A DNA stretch of 64,000 nt from positions 1-64,000 of the forward strand of contig QNQO01001818.1 of NCBI GenBank assembly GCA_003290165.1, read 5' to 3'. The notes below the pieces were generated by a model. It saw only the letters and a program-made list of their open reading frames with translations. It was not told where the DNA came from and searched no databases. Source of the stretch: Berberis thunbergii. Taxonomy: Eukaryota; Streptophyta; Magnoliopsida; Ranunculales; Berberidaceae. This document shows positions 10,634 to 22,400 of the stretch, in pieces. Position numbers and translations under genes: made by a program. How positions within the stretch are numbered: position 1 is the first letter of the stretch; every line of letters begins with the position of its first letter.

Positions 10634-13500
10634 ATATTGGGTTTACAAAGGAACATTCTCTCATGGAGGCCGTGCTGACAAAGTTTTTTCATGATTCATC
10701 TATATTTTTTTATGATTAATGTACACTGATTAACAGGAGTTATAGATGGCATACAAATAAGAGAAACCAATTGGAACAAAAAGTAGGTAGTGTATAGTGT
10801 TTTGAGCTATCTTGTACAAGAGACATGGCAACAAAGTAAAGTATATGAGTTCATAGTTTTGAAGAATTTGGATCTCGAGAATGAGACTGGTAGAGAAAGT
10901 TCTTATACTATTCAAAGATGCAATACAAATGTAACTTCTTTTTTTTACTAAAGGCAAACTTGATCCATCATTAGAGTAAGAGGTACTCAAATTAGATTGG
11001 TGAGTTTTACTTCACTTGGGAGGTTATTAACTAGTAGCAATAGATATGTCTTTATGGCCAACCAGCCAAAATGCAGATTGTGTATCTTAAACATGGCAAT
11101 AGATGCACTTCTTCAAGAGTCAAATTTGTGCACAGAAGAAAATTAAATCACTAAAAAGGCTCAATATACGAAGATGATGAATTTAAACAAGCAAAGAAAT
11201 AAACACCCAACAAACAAACAAATCTAAGTACCTACACTAGCATTAATACCAGTGCTTGTTCAATAGAAGAAAATTTGAAGAAGGCAAATGATCAGAGTCA
11301 AAACTTACTGAAGGTTTCTCGCCGTTCTTTATGTTCATCAAAATTTCCTCCTCTTCATGCTTCCGTTGATAACAATTCGAACACAGGTTGGAGATGGTGT
11401 GGGAGAAATTTTCCAAGAAAGATTTGGAATCGAGAGAATTCTTCTGCAGTGATTTTTTGACAACTTCACATGCCAATTACATAATCATTAGCAACATAAT
11501 CAATAGCAATTTAAAAGAAGAATATGCACCCAAAGAAAATATTTCATCTTATAAATATCCATACCTGAACCTTGAGATCTCTTGTCATCACTATATTGGC
11601 CCATGTCACCCTCATGAATGACTCTGAAAGGAATACAGATTTTGAACTTGAGTAATCCAGTTTAATTTAATATTTACTGTAAGTATCCATCACAATTATC
11701 AGACAGCTTACAATGAGGACAGGGTGTAGGGGGAAAAAAAGTGTTTGTCGATTGATGCAATCTATTAAGTCAATGTTACACCATTTTCCTAATTTAATAC
11801 ATTTCACTTACATGATAGTAGAATTCACTAATATGATTAATGAAACAATATATTTGGTCAATCTTCCACATCTACTGAAACCATGTGTTTATTCCATCTT
11901 GAGAGGGCCATGGCTAAAAAGATGGAAGCTATTGTGAGAAACTTCCTCAGCCAAAACTTAGAAGAGTCCAATGGATTTCAATTCATCTGTGAAATGGGAT
12001 TTGATTTACACTAAGAAGATAAAGGTGGTCCTGGTATTAGGCCATTAAAATTACGAATCAAACTTTACTTGGCAACTTTTGAGAAGGAAAGGGACTCCTT
12101 GTGGAAAAAGGATATTTGAAAGCCAAATATGGACTTGTGTAACACATAGTAACTAAAAGGCACTGCAGATAATTAATTTGGGATGTGAATGGACAGTTGA
12201 TAAATAACAAATGATAACAGTAATGATGCAGTAGAAGAGGATATAAGTCAACTCACAACCAATGAGCGACGATTGGACGTTCATCCAAATTACTACTGAT
12301 ACGTAAGTATTGGCAGCGGTCATTCCAATTGATACTTCCATCAGCGCGGCGTTTAAAGGCAGTGCAATAAAGCCTTCCATGTCCACCCAAAACAGACAGA
12401 ACTCCTCCTTCCCATTTGGAACCAGATAAGGACAGTGCAAGGCATCAAAGGGAGGGCCGTCCCAAAGTTTGGAAAAGGTGAATTCTGATTGATAATCGTT
12501 GGGTGAGGGAGGGTGGGTTAAATCATACTTAAAGATAGTATTGCCGAAGAACCAATAGACAATATCATCTGCAAGTAGTGGTGGGGATATGAGAAGCACA
12601 CCGTCGTCGACTCGTACAGCAGCATCCCAGGTATTTTGGTTTGTATTAAACAAGTAGAAATTGTAAAATCCCCACAAGATGACTCGATTGCAATCAACAA
12701 TAGCATGACAGATTACCTTGAGTTCATAGTGCTTCGCTGATAAGGGTCTGTCGATAATGATCCAGTCTTGTGTCTCAAAATCATAGTACTCGGCCCAGGG
12801 GTCTTCAAAGGAACAAACTTCACCACCAAATACATAAATCCTATTGTTTATATAAACAACTACTGGCTGCCACCTGGGTGCTATCATTGACTTGATCTTA
12901 ATCAACCTCCGTTCATCAGCGCTACTGCTTGTGTCGTACATCTTGACCTCATTGGAGATGAAAGATTCTGCAGGATTATCAAAAGAATTATACCATTTCA
13001 GGTATTTCTTATTGTCCATACCGCCAAGGAAATACATTTTGGACCCACAGACAACGCAAGCAAATCCGCGAAGGAAAACCTCAGCGGACAGTATATCCTC
13101 CCTAAGGAATTCGCCTACTTCGCTGCTGCTGTTTCTGTCAAAGACATACCACTCGGTTTCGTAATCGAAGTTCAAGCAAACACAAACATATATTTTCTGT
13201 TGTCCCTCATTGTCTTTCTTCTCCTTCTCCTCCTCATCATCTTCTTCCATGTAACTCACATTCGCATCCACACACTATCATCATCATCATCATCATCATC
13301 CTCGTCGACTATCTTCCTCCTCTTTCTAATGCCACTGCTACTACAAATCCTCATCTTCTTCCTTCACTTCTCTCTCGCCCAAACTTAGGGTTCCTCTCGC
13401 CTTTTTTTTTTAACATCCAGGGTTTCGTTTATTTCCCTCTTTTGAATCTTCTACATTATAACTGCAGTTGGCAGTCACGATTCCAGAAAGAGAAATTCTA

Positions 13501-14113
13501 CCAATACATATTTAACAAAATATAATATAATATAATATAAGAGTGAGAAATCTCACGATCACTATTTTTTTTTAATTACTCGTAAAAACTAAACTTCAAT
13601 TACATTCAAAGATTATATAATAAATCTTTATAATAAATAGAATTTTTATAAAGAGAAGGAAGTAAAGAACTCACATGCTTACTTAAGTTCTTTTATGCTT
13701 CTCAAGTTCTTTTTCTTATTCTTCTCTTCCTTTTTTTTTACAGACTTATGCGGCTGGAAAAAATCAAATCTCTATTTAACCAACCTAAAGGCAAAACCCT
13801 ACAAGATTATGATTTGCACAACATTATATTGACACCCTTTTATTTAGTTACATTACACCCAATCTCAAAATAAATATGCTCTAAAACATTATTTGTCAAA
13901 ATTAGGTGTCGTTACAAGAACACACCTAAAAAACTATTGCACTTGAGCAATACTTGTGTAAGTGCATCAAAATAAGTTTAAGATGAAGTAAAACAAGCAA
14001 ATCTCAACATCTTCCAACTCCATTAAATATGTGGTAATTATAAACTTTTAGATATCCTTTTCTTTTACATATGAAAATAAATAAATAAATAAATAAAACT
14101 AAATAAATTAAAC

Positions 14114-14144
<31 letters not shown>

Positions 14145-14209
14145 CAACCTCATTATGAACTTGACGATTGATCCAATCGCTTGCAATAACACTGAAAAGC
14201 ATTTTCCTT
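13501..14209. other. AT-rich spacer between units B and C
   Basis: No gene is seen. The spacer holds a (tataa)n run near 13520, an (aaat)n run near 14080 and a (ta)n microsatellite at about 14115-14140. The part nearest 13400 is the 5' leader of copy B. Confidence 0.5.
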
Positions 14210-14679
14210 GTACTTTAACAATAATCGTATTACATCGAATAATATTATGGGCAGAAAAATCTGCCCTCCTACTTTAACAGTGATTGTTCCAATAGAAATA
14301 CGATGTGCTACAAGGTCAAATCCAAGGAATCAAAGTATAATCAAGGATGAGTTTCAATCAGAATTTGGTAATAGCTAGCTACTCAACTTTATCTGTCCTA
14401 AATAGTAGACAAAGGTCCGAGGAACAATGATCAAACAATCAACAATGAGTCTCATAATAACTAAATCTAATAGTATTTTCACAAAAAAAAAGCCTTGAAA
14501 TTAGATTGGAACCAAACTTTTGGAGACATAACATCATAGCATCTAAAAAGTAACAACCTGGCAACAATTGTGGATAAGTTGTTCAACAGCAACTTGAACA
14601 TGTGAGCCAACAATACAAACATTTTGCAGGAATAACATCAGAAATCACCCTGCATACACGAGTCTATGCTCCAACTCAA

Positions 14680-14763
14680 TCATTGGTCCATGTCTGGTTC
14701 ATGCTGCAACTGAGTTGCTTCCGACTCTCTTCCCAACTTGCAAAGTAACTTGAACTTGTCAAT
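14680..14763 (-). pseudogene. PPR-like exon, unit C copy
   Basis: A consensus acceptor (tggtttcag) precedes an open stretch reading IDKFKLLCKLGRESEA that stops after 27 residues. Units D, E and F carry the same exon at 32857, 41801 and 59578. The motif resembles one pentatricopeptide repeat (L-C-K-x-G-R-x-x-E-A). No further repeats are seen, so the family is a guess. The frame after GRESEA differs from the other copies and stops early. Confidence 0.4.
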
Positions 14764-14819
14764 CTGAAACCACCAAATTGGTTAGATTAGTTTATGGAAT
14801 AACCAGAACAAAATGAGTA

Positions 14820-15530
14820 AACACAAACAAAGTTATGTGCATGGACTGAAAGACCAAGGATTGTGCATACTTGCACAATGCATGCTCAACATATGCATGG
14901 ATGGCTGACGATACTTGGATGTTGGACTATGTGTGGGCGGACTCACGCATAGATGGCGGTGCGTGGTGATGGACTGATGACAGACTATTGGCCATCATAG
15001 TAAAGTATGGATGCTCACATCATTGGGCCCAGTACGAATGTTGGACCTAGGCTTGCGAGCATGATTTGAATATTTGAATGCAAGAGGACTTGCATTTGGA
15101 CATCTGATGGAATGTGTTGGTTAGAGTGGTTTGTTTAGTGACAAATGTTTGGTTGACACATGGATTAAATAGTTATTGCAAGTTTGAATTATGTATCCAT
15201 TTTATATGGCATTTGTGAAGATGGTAGATGGATGGGAGTTTGTAGGAGCAAACTTGTATCAATCATAGATGCTGGAGTAATTTGTGAGGATCTTGTAATA
15301 TGTTCAAATTGAGTCGGTGCTCATACATCAAGGCAATAAACCAAAAAGGGATTCATCCTGAATATTTTATATGTTTGTGTTGCATTTCATGTTGGTTTAA
15401 TTGTATGCCAAGAATTGCAAGTGTGGGGCTGGAACTAAGTAGGAACCTTAGTTGCCTCACAGGAGGTGTAATCAAATCTGTGAAAAATTGATGTAGAACT
15501 TGCCTAATTACTAACCCAGTGACACCTAGC
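14820..15530. other. Unit C-specific sequence, no gene seen
   Basis: This stretch replaces the 35-codon secreted-peptide ORF and its surroundings found in D and E. It is rich in atggatg/ttggac motifs and joins the shared sequence again at gcatggtagag. It is probably an insertion, but I could not find clear ends. Confidence 0.4.
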
Positions 15531-18090
15531 ATGGTAGAGAGGGAAAAGACATAAGATTTTGACTTTTGGTGGCATTGGTGATAAATAGGGAAGACCACTT
15601 GGCTTAACGGTGTACGTGATAAAAAGCCAGTAATAGCCTGGCCTTTAAAGCTTATGTAACTAATTATTCATTTATAACTTGAGTTGTCAATTGCCATTCA
15701 ATGTGCCGCCCCTTTACATAAAAGACAGTAGATTCAACATAGGCAACAACTAAATCATACAAATGTCAAAGTAAAACAAAGGAAGATAAGATCATTCTAG
15801 TATATCTGATCAACAAGCCATGACCTTTTACCAACGCATATCTTGAATACAGGTAACATGAACAATAATATTTCACTCCGAAAGAATCCCGAGGTAGTTT
15901 TCTGCTAATTCAATAGCCTCCCAAAACCCCTCCTTCATTTTTGCATACAACCCCTCCTTATCCGCGACTTCACATGTTTCCATGTCAACACCTAGCTTAA
16001 GAAATGCTCGGCTCCTTCCTAGCACTAAAAACGCCTTACATAAGACTATAAGTGAGATTCTTAGGAACTATCAAATGCGAGTTACCCTCATAACTTATTA
16101 GCCTAAACTATTGCCACCTTAGTTCTTTGGGACTTATATCTACAAAGTAAATTCACATGCACGTCAAGTAAATGGAGCATTGGATGTCCACTAAATCTAA
16201 CGAGCAAAGGTCAAGGATGTTGGTGCAAAATCTATGAAGCTCTTATCTTTACCAAAAACGGCATGTACCACTACCAAGTCATCCTAACACCTACAAGCTA
16301 ATGTCATCCCGCAAAGCCCCAGCTACAATAATGTAATAATGTTTTCAGAACCCCGTGAAGTTAACATGAGAGCCCTTGTACCAAAGAAAATTCACACCAT
16401 CAATGACAATGGTCCCTAGATGATGGGGAAGACTTGGAAGACTTAAAAACACTTGTGCTCCTCTCTTGCCAAATTACTGAAGAAATCACATATTGAATGA
16501 ACACCCAGACGAAGGAACTTTGGGAGGGAAACGTTTCTTCCAAAAGAGGACGAGGGGCAGTTATGCTTAGCTCCCATGAACTGAGATGAGACCAAGAAGG
16601 ATCCAGGCCTAGACCAGCTCCACTTTCACTCATTCTCATAGAGCTAACATCAAGTTTCTACCTCCACTTGATCACACTTAAGGGAAACTGCAAAAGGCAA
16701 TCCAAATTGCAGGACATGATTCAACCCGCTTCCTAGTAAAGAAAGCACAATGCAATCCCAATCAAAACCTCTACCAAAACAGTGTTAACGGAAAACAAGG
16801 GGTCACCATGCCTAACACCCCACACACTGCCAGAACAATAAAAGAGGTCCCAATCCACCTGGTCAAAGGCTATTTCGGAATCAAGGTAAAAAATTAACCA
16901 TGGTATCACACTCTTTTCTTATCAATTGATTCATCTGCCACAAGGAACCCTCGAATAATTGGTTTTCTTCCACATAAGCGCCTTCGAAATATGCAATCAC
17001 TGTTCGTCATAGCCAAACGAGCTTCAATGATCTATCCGGTTCTATGAGGCTAAGATTCTATTAAGCTTGCTTGCTGTCAACCCAGTAATAAACAATAATA
17101 ACATAGAATTCATCTACAAAATCTCCACTTTGACGGTTTTCGCCTAAAATGGGGGCTAGACCACAATTTGCCTAAACTATGATCCATAACTAATGGGTGC
17201 CAAAGTGCGAATAAACCTATATTTCAACATTTTCAATAATGTGTTAGCTTAATAATATTGTATATAAAGCAAACTCATTAAAGAGGCTCATCGGAGGTTA
17301 GGATCGTCTTTTATTCTCAATCAAAACGTTCAATAATTCACAAGTTTTTCATGTGTAATATTAATGCCTCGCATTGCACCAAAACATTTAAAAACAATGA
17401 ATTCATTTCTAAATAAGACCGACAGCGCAATTGCATGAACAAGTCGGTATTTGAAGGATGTGAAAATTATAGATTATAGTTGTTTACCTATTTATATTTT
17501 TATAATCCTATCTACCATTTATATCTATGTTATTATCTTTAGTTAAAACACTCATATGGCAACCTAAGGAAAGAAACTATTCTAAGAAAAGTGTTGAAGC
17601 TGTTGTTTAGGGTATTAAAGCAATTGTATGGCCCAGAAGATGTATTTGGGGCATTATCACTAATACACAATTCACGTCTGAATTTTTTATTGGGGAAGTC
17701 TCTTCAGTTTGTAACTTTCATTCTTGTAATTCTCTTGCCAAGTGATCTCCTCAGTCGCTTTGGCTTTCATTCAATATATTGCTTTGCTTGATTGATCATT
17801 TTTTAAAAAAAGCTTATGCCTTGCATCACATGCAATTAGAACACCTCAAGTCATACCTTTGCGTTCTGAAACCTACTTTTAAAAAAAAAAAACTAATTAC
17901 ATTGCATTCTTACAATAAAGACCTTCCACAAGTCACTAACCCACCCACAAACAAACTCCTAAAAACAAAAAGGGAGCAAAAGCGACGGTCTCAATCACCT
18001 AACAAGCCAAAGTTGTAGCAAAAGCAAAAGCGACACCAATGTTACATCTCCCCTAGACACTAAAGAACTTACATTTGATCTTTTGTCAGT

Positions 18091-18563
18091 TCATTTCCAA
18101 ATGTGTCTCATATTGACAGCAGCATTACACTCTTAGGTCTCAAATAGCTAGGCCTCCCTCCGCAAAGGGGTGGCGTCTTCCCAAGCCACCAAGGCTCTTT
18201 TAGTTTCTTCAGAAGTCCCATTCCAAAGGAATCTGTCACATATGGAGGTGATGTGATCTAAAACGCCAGCTGGAAGAACAAAGCATGATGTCCAATATAC
18301 ATTCATGCTATTAAAAACAGCCTTAACCAGAACCATTCTGCCTGCATAGGACAGAAAACATTTTTCCAAAAGAACTCGCTTTTGCACTTTATTTATAAGA
18401 GGGAGGCAATATACATAACGAAGACGGGTAGTTTTAGGTGGCAGCCCCAAACACTTGACTGGAAAGGAGCTTAAAGGGAAGCTCAAAATGTTAGAGATTT
18501 CCTCTTGGAGGTTGGAATTAATGCCTGGGGTGAAGAGATTACTTTTGTTAACATTGACATGAA
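18091..18563 (-). mobile_element. LINE reverse-transcriptase fragment
   Basis: Other units read gatcttttgtccagtaccac without interruption here. Unit C has about 470 extra bases. On the minus strand they encode NVNKSNLFTPGI, then a K-C-L-G-L-P motif, LSYAGRMVLVKAVFNSMNVY and ICDRFLWNGTSEE. This is the segment after the YADD box in plant L1-type reverse transcriptases, reaching towards the zf-RVT region. A frameshift precedes the expected GGLAI motif. There is no poly(A) and no clear target duplication, so it may be a truncated insertion or a template-switch filler. Confidence 0.8.
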
Positions 18564-19422
18564 TACCACTGGACAGAGAATTCAAATCCCCATCCACAAG
18601 GCCTACTCCCCTCCCCGCGTCCCTTTCTTCACCAATTCAAAACCCTCCTTTTTAGGACCTTACCATCTTATTGACTTTTGTAGCTTTGCACTGAACTTCG
18701 GTTGGTTCTAGTTTATTGAATCTCTACTTTATTGATCTACTCCTTCATAGGGCCTCATGCATTTTTAACTCATGAAATGACGGTGGAACTTCAAAGTAGC
18801 TTCTACACAAACTAAAATAGGTATAAAATAACATGCAAAGCATTTCGAATCATTTAATCAAAAGAATAACATACCACAACTACATTGTTGCATTTACTCT
18901 ACAACATAGTAAATTTTTTCAAAATATATGTTTTCGTACCCTCACTACTATAAAGTACAATAAATAACACATTTTAACAATAAAGGGGACACACAAAAAT
19001 TGAGACATACAAATCGTTGAAAATTAATGATTCTACTTATCTCTTCTAACAAAATCATTGAAAATTAATAGTTCTGCTTACAAAAGTATCTCGTCTTCTT
19101 TTCTGTCTTGCGATTGCAAGTCTGGCACAAATCGCAAGTTCGAAGATTGCGAACGATTTTGGGTCTAAGTTTAAGTGGGTCCGATTTTTCGTTGACTTGC
19201 CAGTTTATTTGAACCCGTTAAATACCTATATTGTATTGGATACCCCCTGTTATATGATTACTTGGAGATTTTATAACACAGAGGACAAGGCACTGAAATT
19301 AGTACATGAAGTTCACAAAGGCTTCATGAAACTCCACCCAAACACAAAAACTATATAAGCTTATAATAAAAGCAAGACGCACAACATAACCAGAGTGAAA
19401 TCAACACCATCCTCACTACCCA

Positions 19423-22400
19423 TCAAGTATCAAGATATCCTAAGTCTGATTCCTCAAGCACAACTTTAGGAATAGCTTTGTTCTTATCTCGACTTCATTT
19501 TTCTTTACTTAATTTACCAATCAACATTATTGCCCATTTTATTTTAATGTGTTAACGAAATTAATGTTAATGAAATAGATAATGGATAAGAAATAAACAG
19601 ATTTCTAAAAATAAATAAAAAATTTCATTGCTAGTAAATGTTCTTGTGACTGCATATTTCCATTGTCATTTATTAATAAAACTAATCCAATATTGAATAT
19701 TAATAAATAGGCGAAATATCTGTGTTATTGCTCAGTTTACCTTGGGAATATCTAAATGCTTGAAATCAACTTTACCCATTCCCTTCAGTGCAGACATGTC
19801 AATCTACAAAGAAAACAAGAAAAAAGGTCAATGGGCCAATTACCATAAACTAACAAATTCATGTAAACCAAAAAAAAAGGCTGTCAAATATACAAATAGA
19901 AACATCATAATCATAAAACAAAAGCAATTCACATACCTCATGTGTATAATCCTCCAAGAGTTCTAGATCATCCAATGATTCCTAATAAATAAATAATTGA
20001 GAAGATTTAGACAAACCTTTATATTTACCAATAGAAACTTACATTTGTAAAACATAGAGCAAACAAAGCCAATTTGAGAGGTGTATCTTTAATAGATTTA
20101 AGGCATTTCATTTTTCTTGAGTTGGGATAGACTGCCACGTGTCATTATCCTCTTGGAAATGAATAAGGAGCGAATAAATTCTAAACTGCTTCATTACATT
20201 CTGATATCTATCTATCTACAACGAATTAACATACCAAAAATCTTGCATACACATGCACCAAACCTTAGCATTTATTCAATTCACTAAATTGTTTCTCAAA
20301 AGAATATGAATAAACCGAACTCAATTTCAGTGTTAACTCAAAGCACTATAGCATAGTAATAAACAAATACGTAACTGCTTAATTCCAAACCAACTTAGCT
20401 AACTTTCAGAGACATCAAGATGGAAAATTTACATGTTTAACAATTGCATTCATTTAATTTGATTTCTTTTATACCTGTGATACTTAATTGCTATTACAAG
20501 TTGAGATAAGTGCAACTAATCATGAGATTTCCATTGCCTTAAGGGTAATTTAGTAATCAAAAGGAGGATTGTGCGGCAGTCCACAGTCAAAAAAGGGACT
20601 CCTAGTCTAGCTACAATACAAAATAAAATAAGGGCAATCCTTCTATTTGTAACAAGGGGAAATATTAATAGATCTAATGGGCTGAAAAAACATAATAAAC
20701 ATTAGCCTCACTCAATCTGGCTAAATCAGAAACGAAATCTTCCTAACACATCAAAATTCAAAATTCAAAATTCAAAATCGGTTTCCTTGAACCTCAATAA
20801 ACACTAGTAGAGAAAAATAAGACACAATGCAAGACAGTAGTTAAGGTAAAAACTTGGCAGAATGTTCGAAAGGCACACGCTTATGCACATGTTACTATTG
20901 GGCACAAGGTGCAATGTGCAAAACACTCACATGGTTACTTATGTTCATTTTTCACACGTTCCGCTCACATTCATTCTTTTTTACTCTTTTTTAACAATAA
21001 AATAAGACCTAGATAGATTGGCTTTAACACCAAAAGAGCAAAAACATACAAACCTAAATACTTTTTTATTCTGTTTGACCCGTGATCTTCTCTTTCATTA
21101 TCCCCACATCTTTGCACCTTCATGAAAATGAAGAAATAAGAGGTTTCAGTTTTTTTTTCCCTTTGTTAGGTGAGTTCACGTTCTTTGTGAATCTTTTCCC
21201 ATTTTCCAAATAAATGGGAACAAAAAGAATATAGGGATGGCAGGTGGAGGAAGATGACGCAATATGATGAACATAATTGGGAGTTTAATATGGAGAGGGT
21301 TGAATTATAAAATTGTTCCACATTTGTTTGTAGCAGCTTGCAAGACAATATGTTATTTTATAATGGTGCATTTCAAATTTTATTTGACATCTTGGATGCA
21401 ACTTTAATATTTGACAATGCTAGTATTTGTTTCATTTTTTAAAAACTTTGCATAGTCACAAATAAGAATTGCGCCTTTGCACCTAACCACAGTAATACAA
21501 GATCAAATGAATCCAATGGTCCCGTAAAAAATGTTCATAATTGTTTTCCAACCGAATCAGCTACCAACTATCCTAACAGAATAATGTCATAGTATAATAT
21601 AGATCTACAAGAAAAGTTGATCTTTTTTGCTACATTTGACATAATTTAAACAACCATTGTATCGCCAAAGGTGTGATGGCTCAATGGTTGAGCAGTGGTG
21701 GATGGTATTACTAGGTCACATGGTCAAACCCAACCGGCGGCATATGGGGTGAGAGGGGTTAAGGGACAAAAATAAAATAAATAAATAAAATAAATAAATA
21801 AATAAAACAATCATTGTATCAATAGGAAGTCACTCCAAACATTAGCCGGCGGCATATGGGGTGAGAGGGGTTAAGGGACAAAAATAAAATTAAATAAATA
21901 AATAAAACAATCATTGTATCAATAGGAAGTCACTCCAAACATGTAGAGCGAAAAAGGCTGCAGTGCAGGGAGGGCAAAACATGTTATAATTTGCCTAGAT
22001 TCCTGAGGGGTGGGTATTGAGTTTACAAATGAACATTCTATCATGGAGGCCGAGCTAACAAAGTTTTTCATGATTCATCTATATATTTTTTATGATTAAT
22101 GTACACTAATTAACAAGTGTTATAGATGGCATACAAATAAGAAACCAATTGGAACAAAAAGTAGGCAGTGTATACTTTGAGCTATCTTGTACAAGAGACA
22201 TAGCAACAAGGTGAAGTATATGAGTTCATAGTTTTGGAGAATTTGGATCTCGAGAATGAGACTTGTCAAGAAAGTTCTTATACTATTCAGGGACGCAATA
22301 CAAATGTAACTTTTTTTTTTTACTGAAGGCAAACTTGATCCATCATTAGAGTAAGAGGTAATCAAATTAGATCGGAGAGTTTTACTTCACTTGGGAGGTT

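Larger units (their letters stand above)
7340..13354 (-). pseudogene. Kelch-repeat protein gene, copy B (frameshifted)
   Basis: Same six-exon structure as copy C: exon 1 13354-12257, exon 2 11623-11565, exon 3 11463-11309, exon 4 7919-7875, exon 5 7737-7675, exon 6 7411-7340. Exon 1 starts MRICSSSG like copy C. It then loses frame in the Asp-repeat region near 13275-13290, where copy C has an extra tggatgat-type segment. A second break is a one-base loss near 12375 (ccttccatg against ccttcccatg in C), which changes frame before the last 40 or so codons. Outside these breaks the kelch sequence is almost identical to C. Exons 2-6 remain open with correct splice sites, and exon 6 ends NFEDILMLDGW. 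Intron 3 holds the SINE and a MITE. Recently dead, or a false loss if the assembly has base errors. Confidence 0.75.
5346..13500. repeat. Tandem-array unit B
   Basis: Collinear with unit C from cttatcaattgcttcatctg (5346; C at 16919) through the kelch exon and its upstream cttagggttcctc leader. B and C share a roughly 300-bp stretch near 6900-7200 (C 18950-19320) that A, D, E and F lack, and both carry the intron-3 SINE. B additionally has the 785-bp MITE. Confidence 0.8.

Noticed and set aside
13200..13388. Plus-strand frame of Ser and hydrophobic residues opposite kelch exon 1
   Set aside because: Antisense shadow of the acidic Asp/Glu repeat of the real exon.
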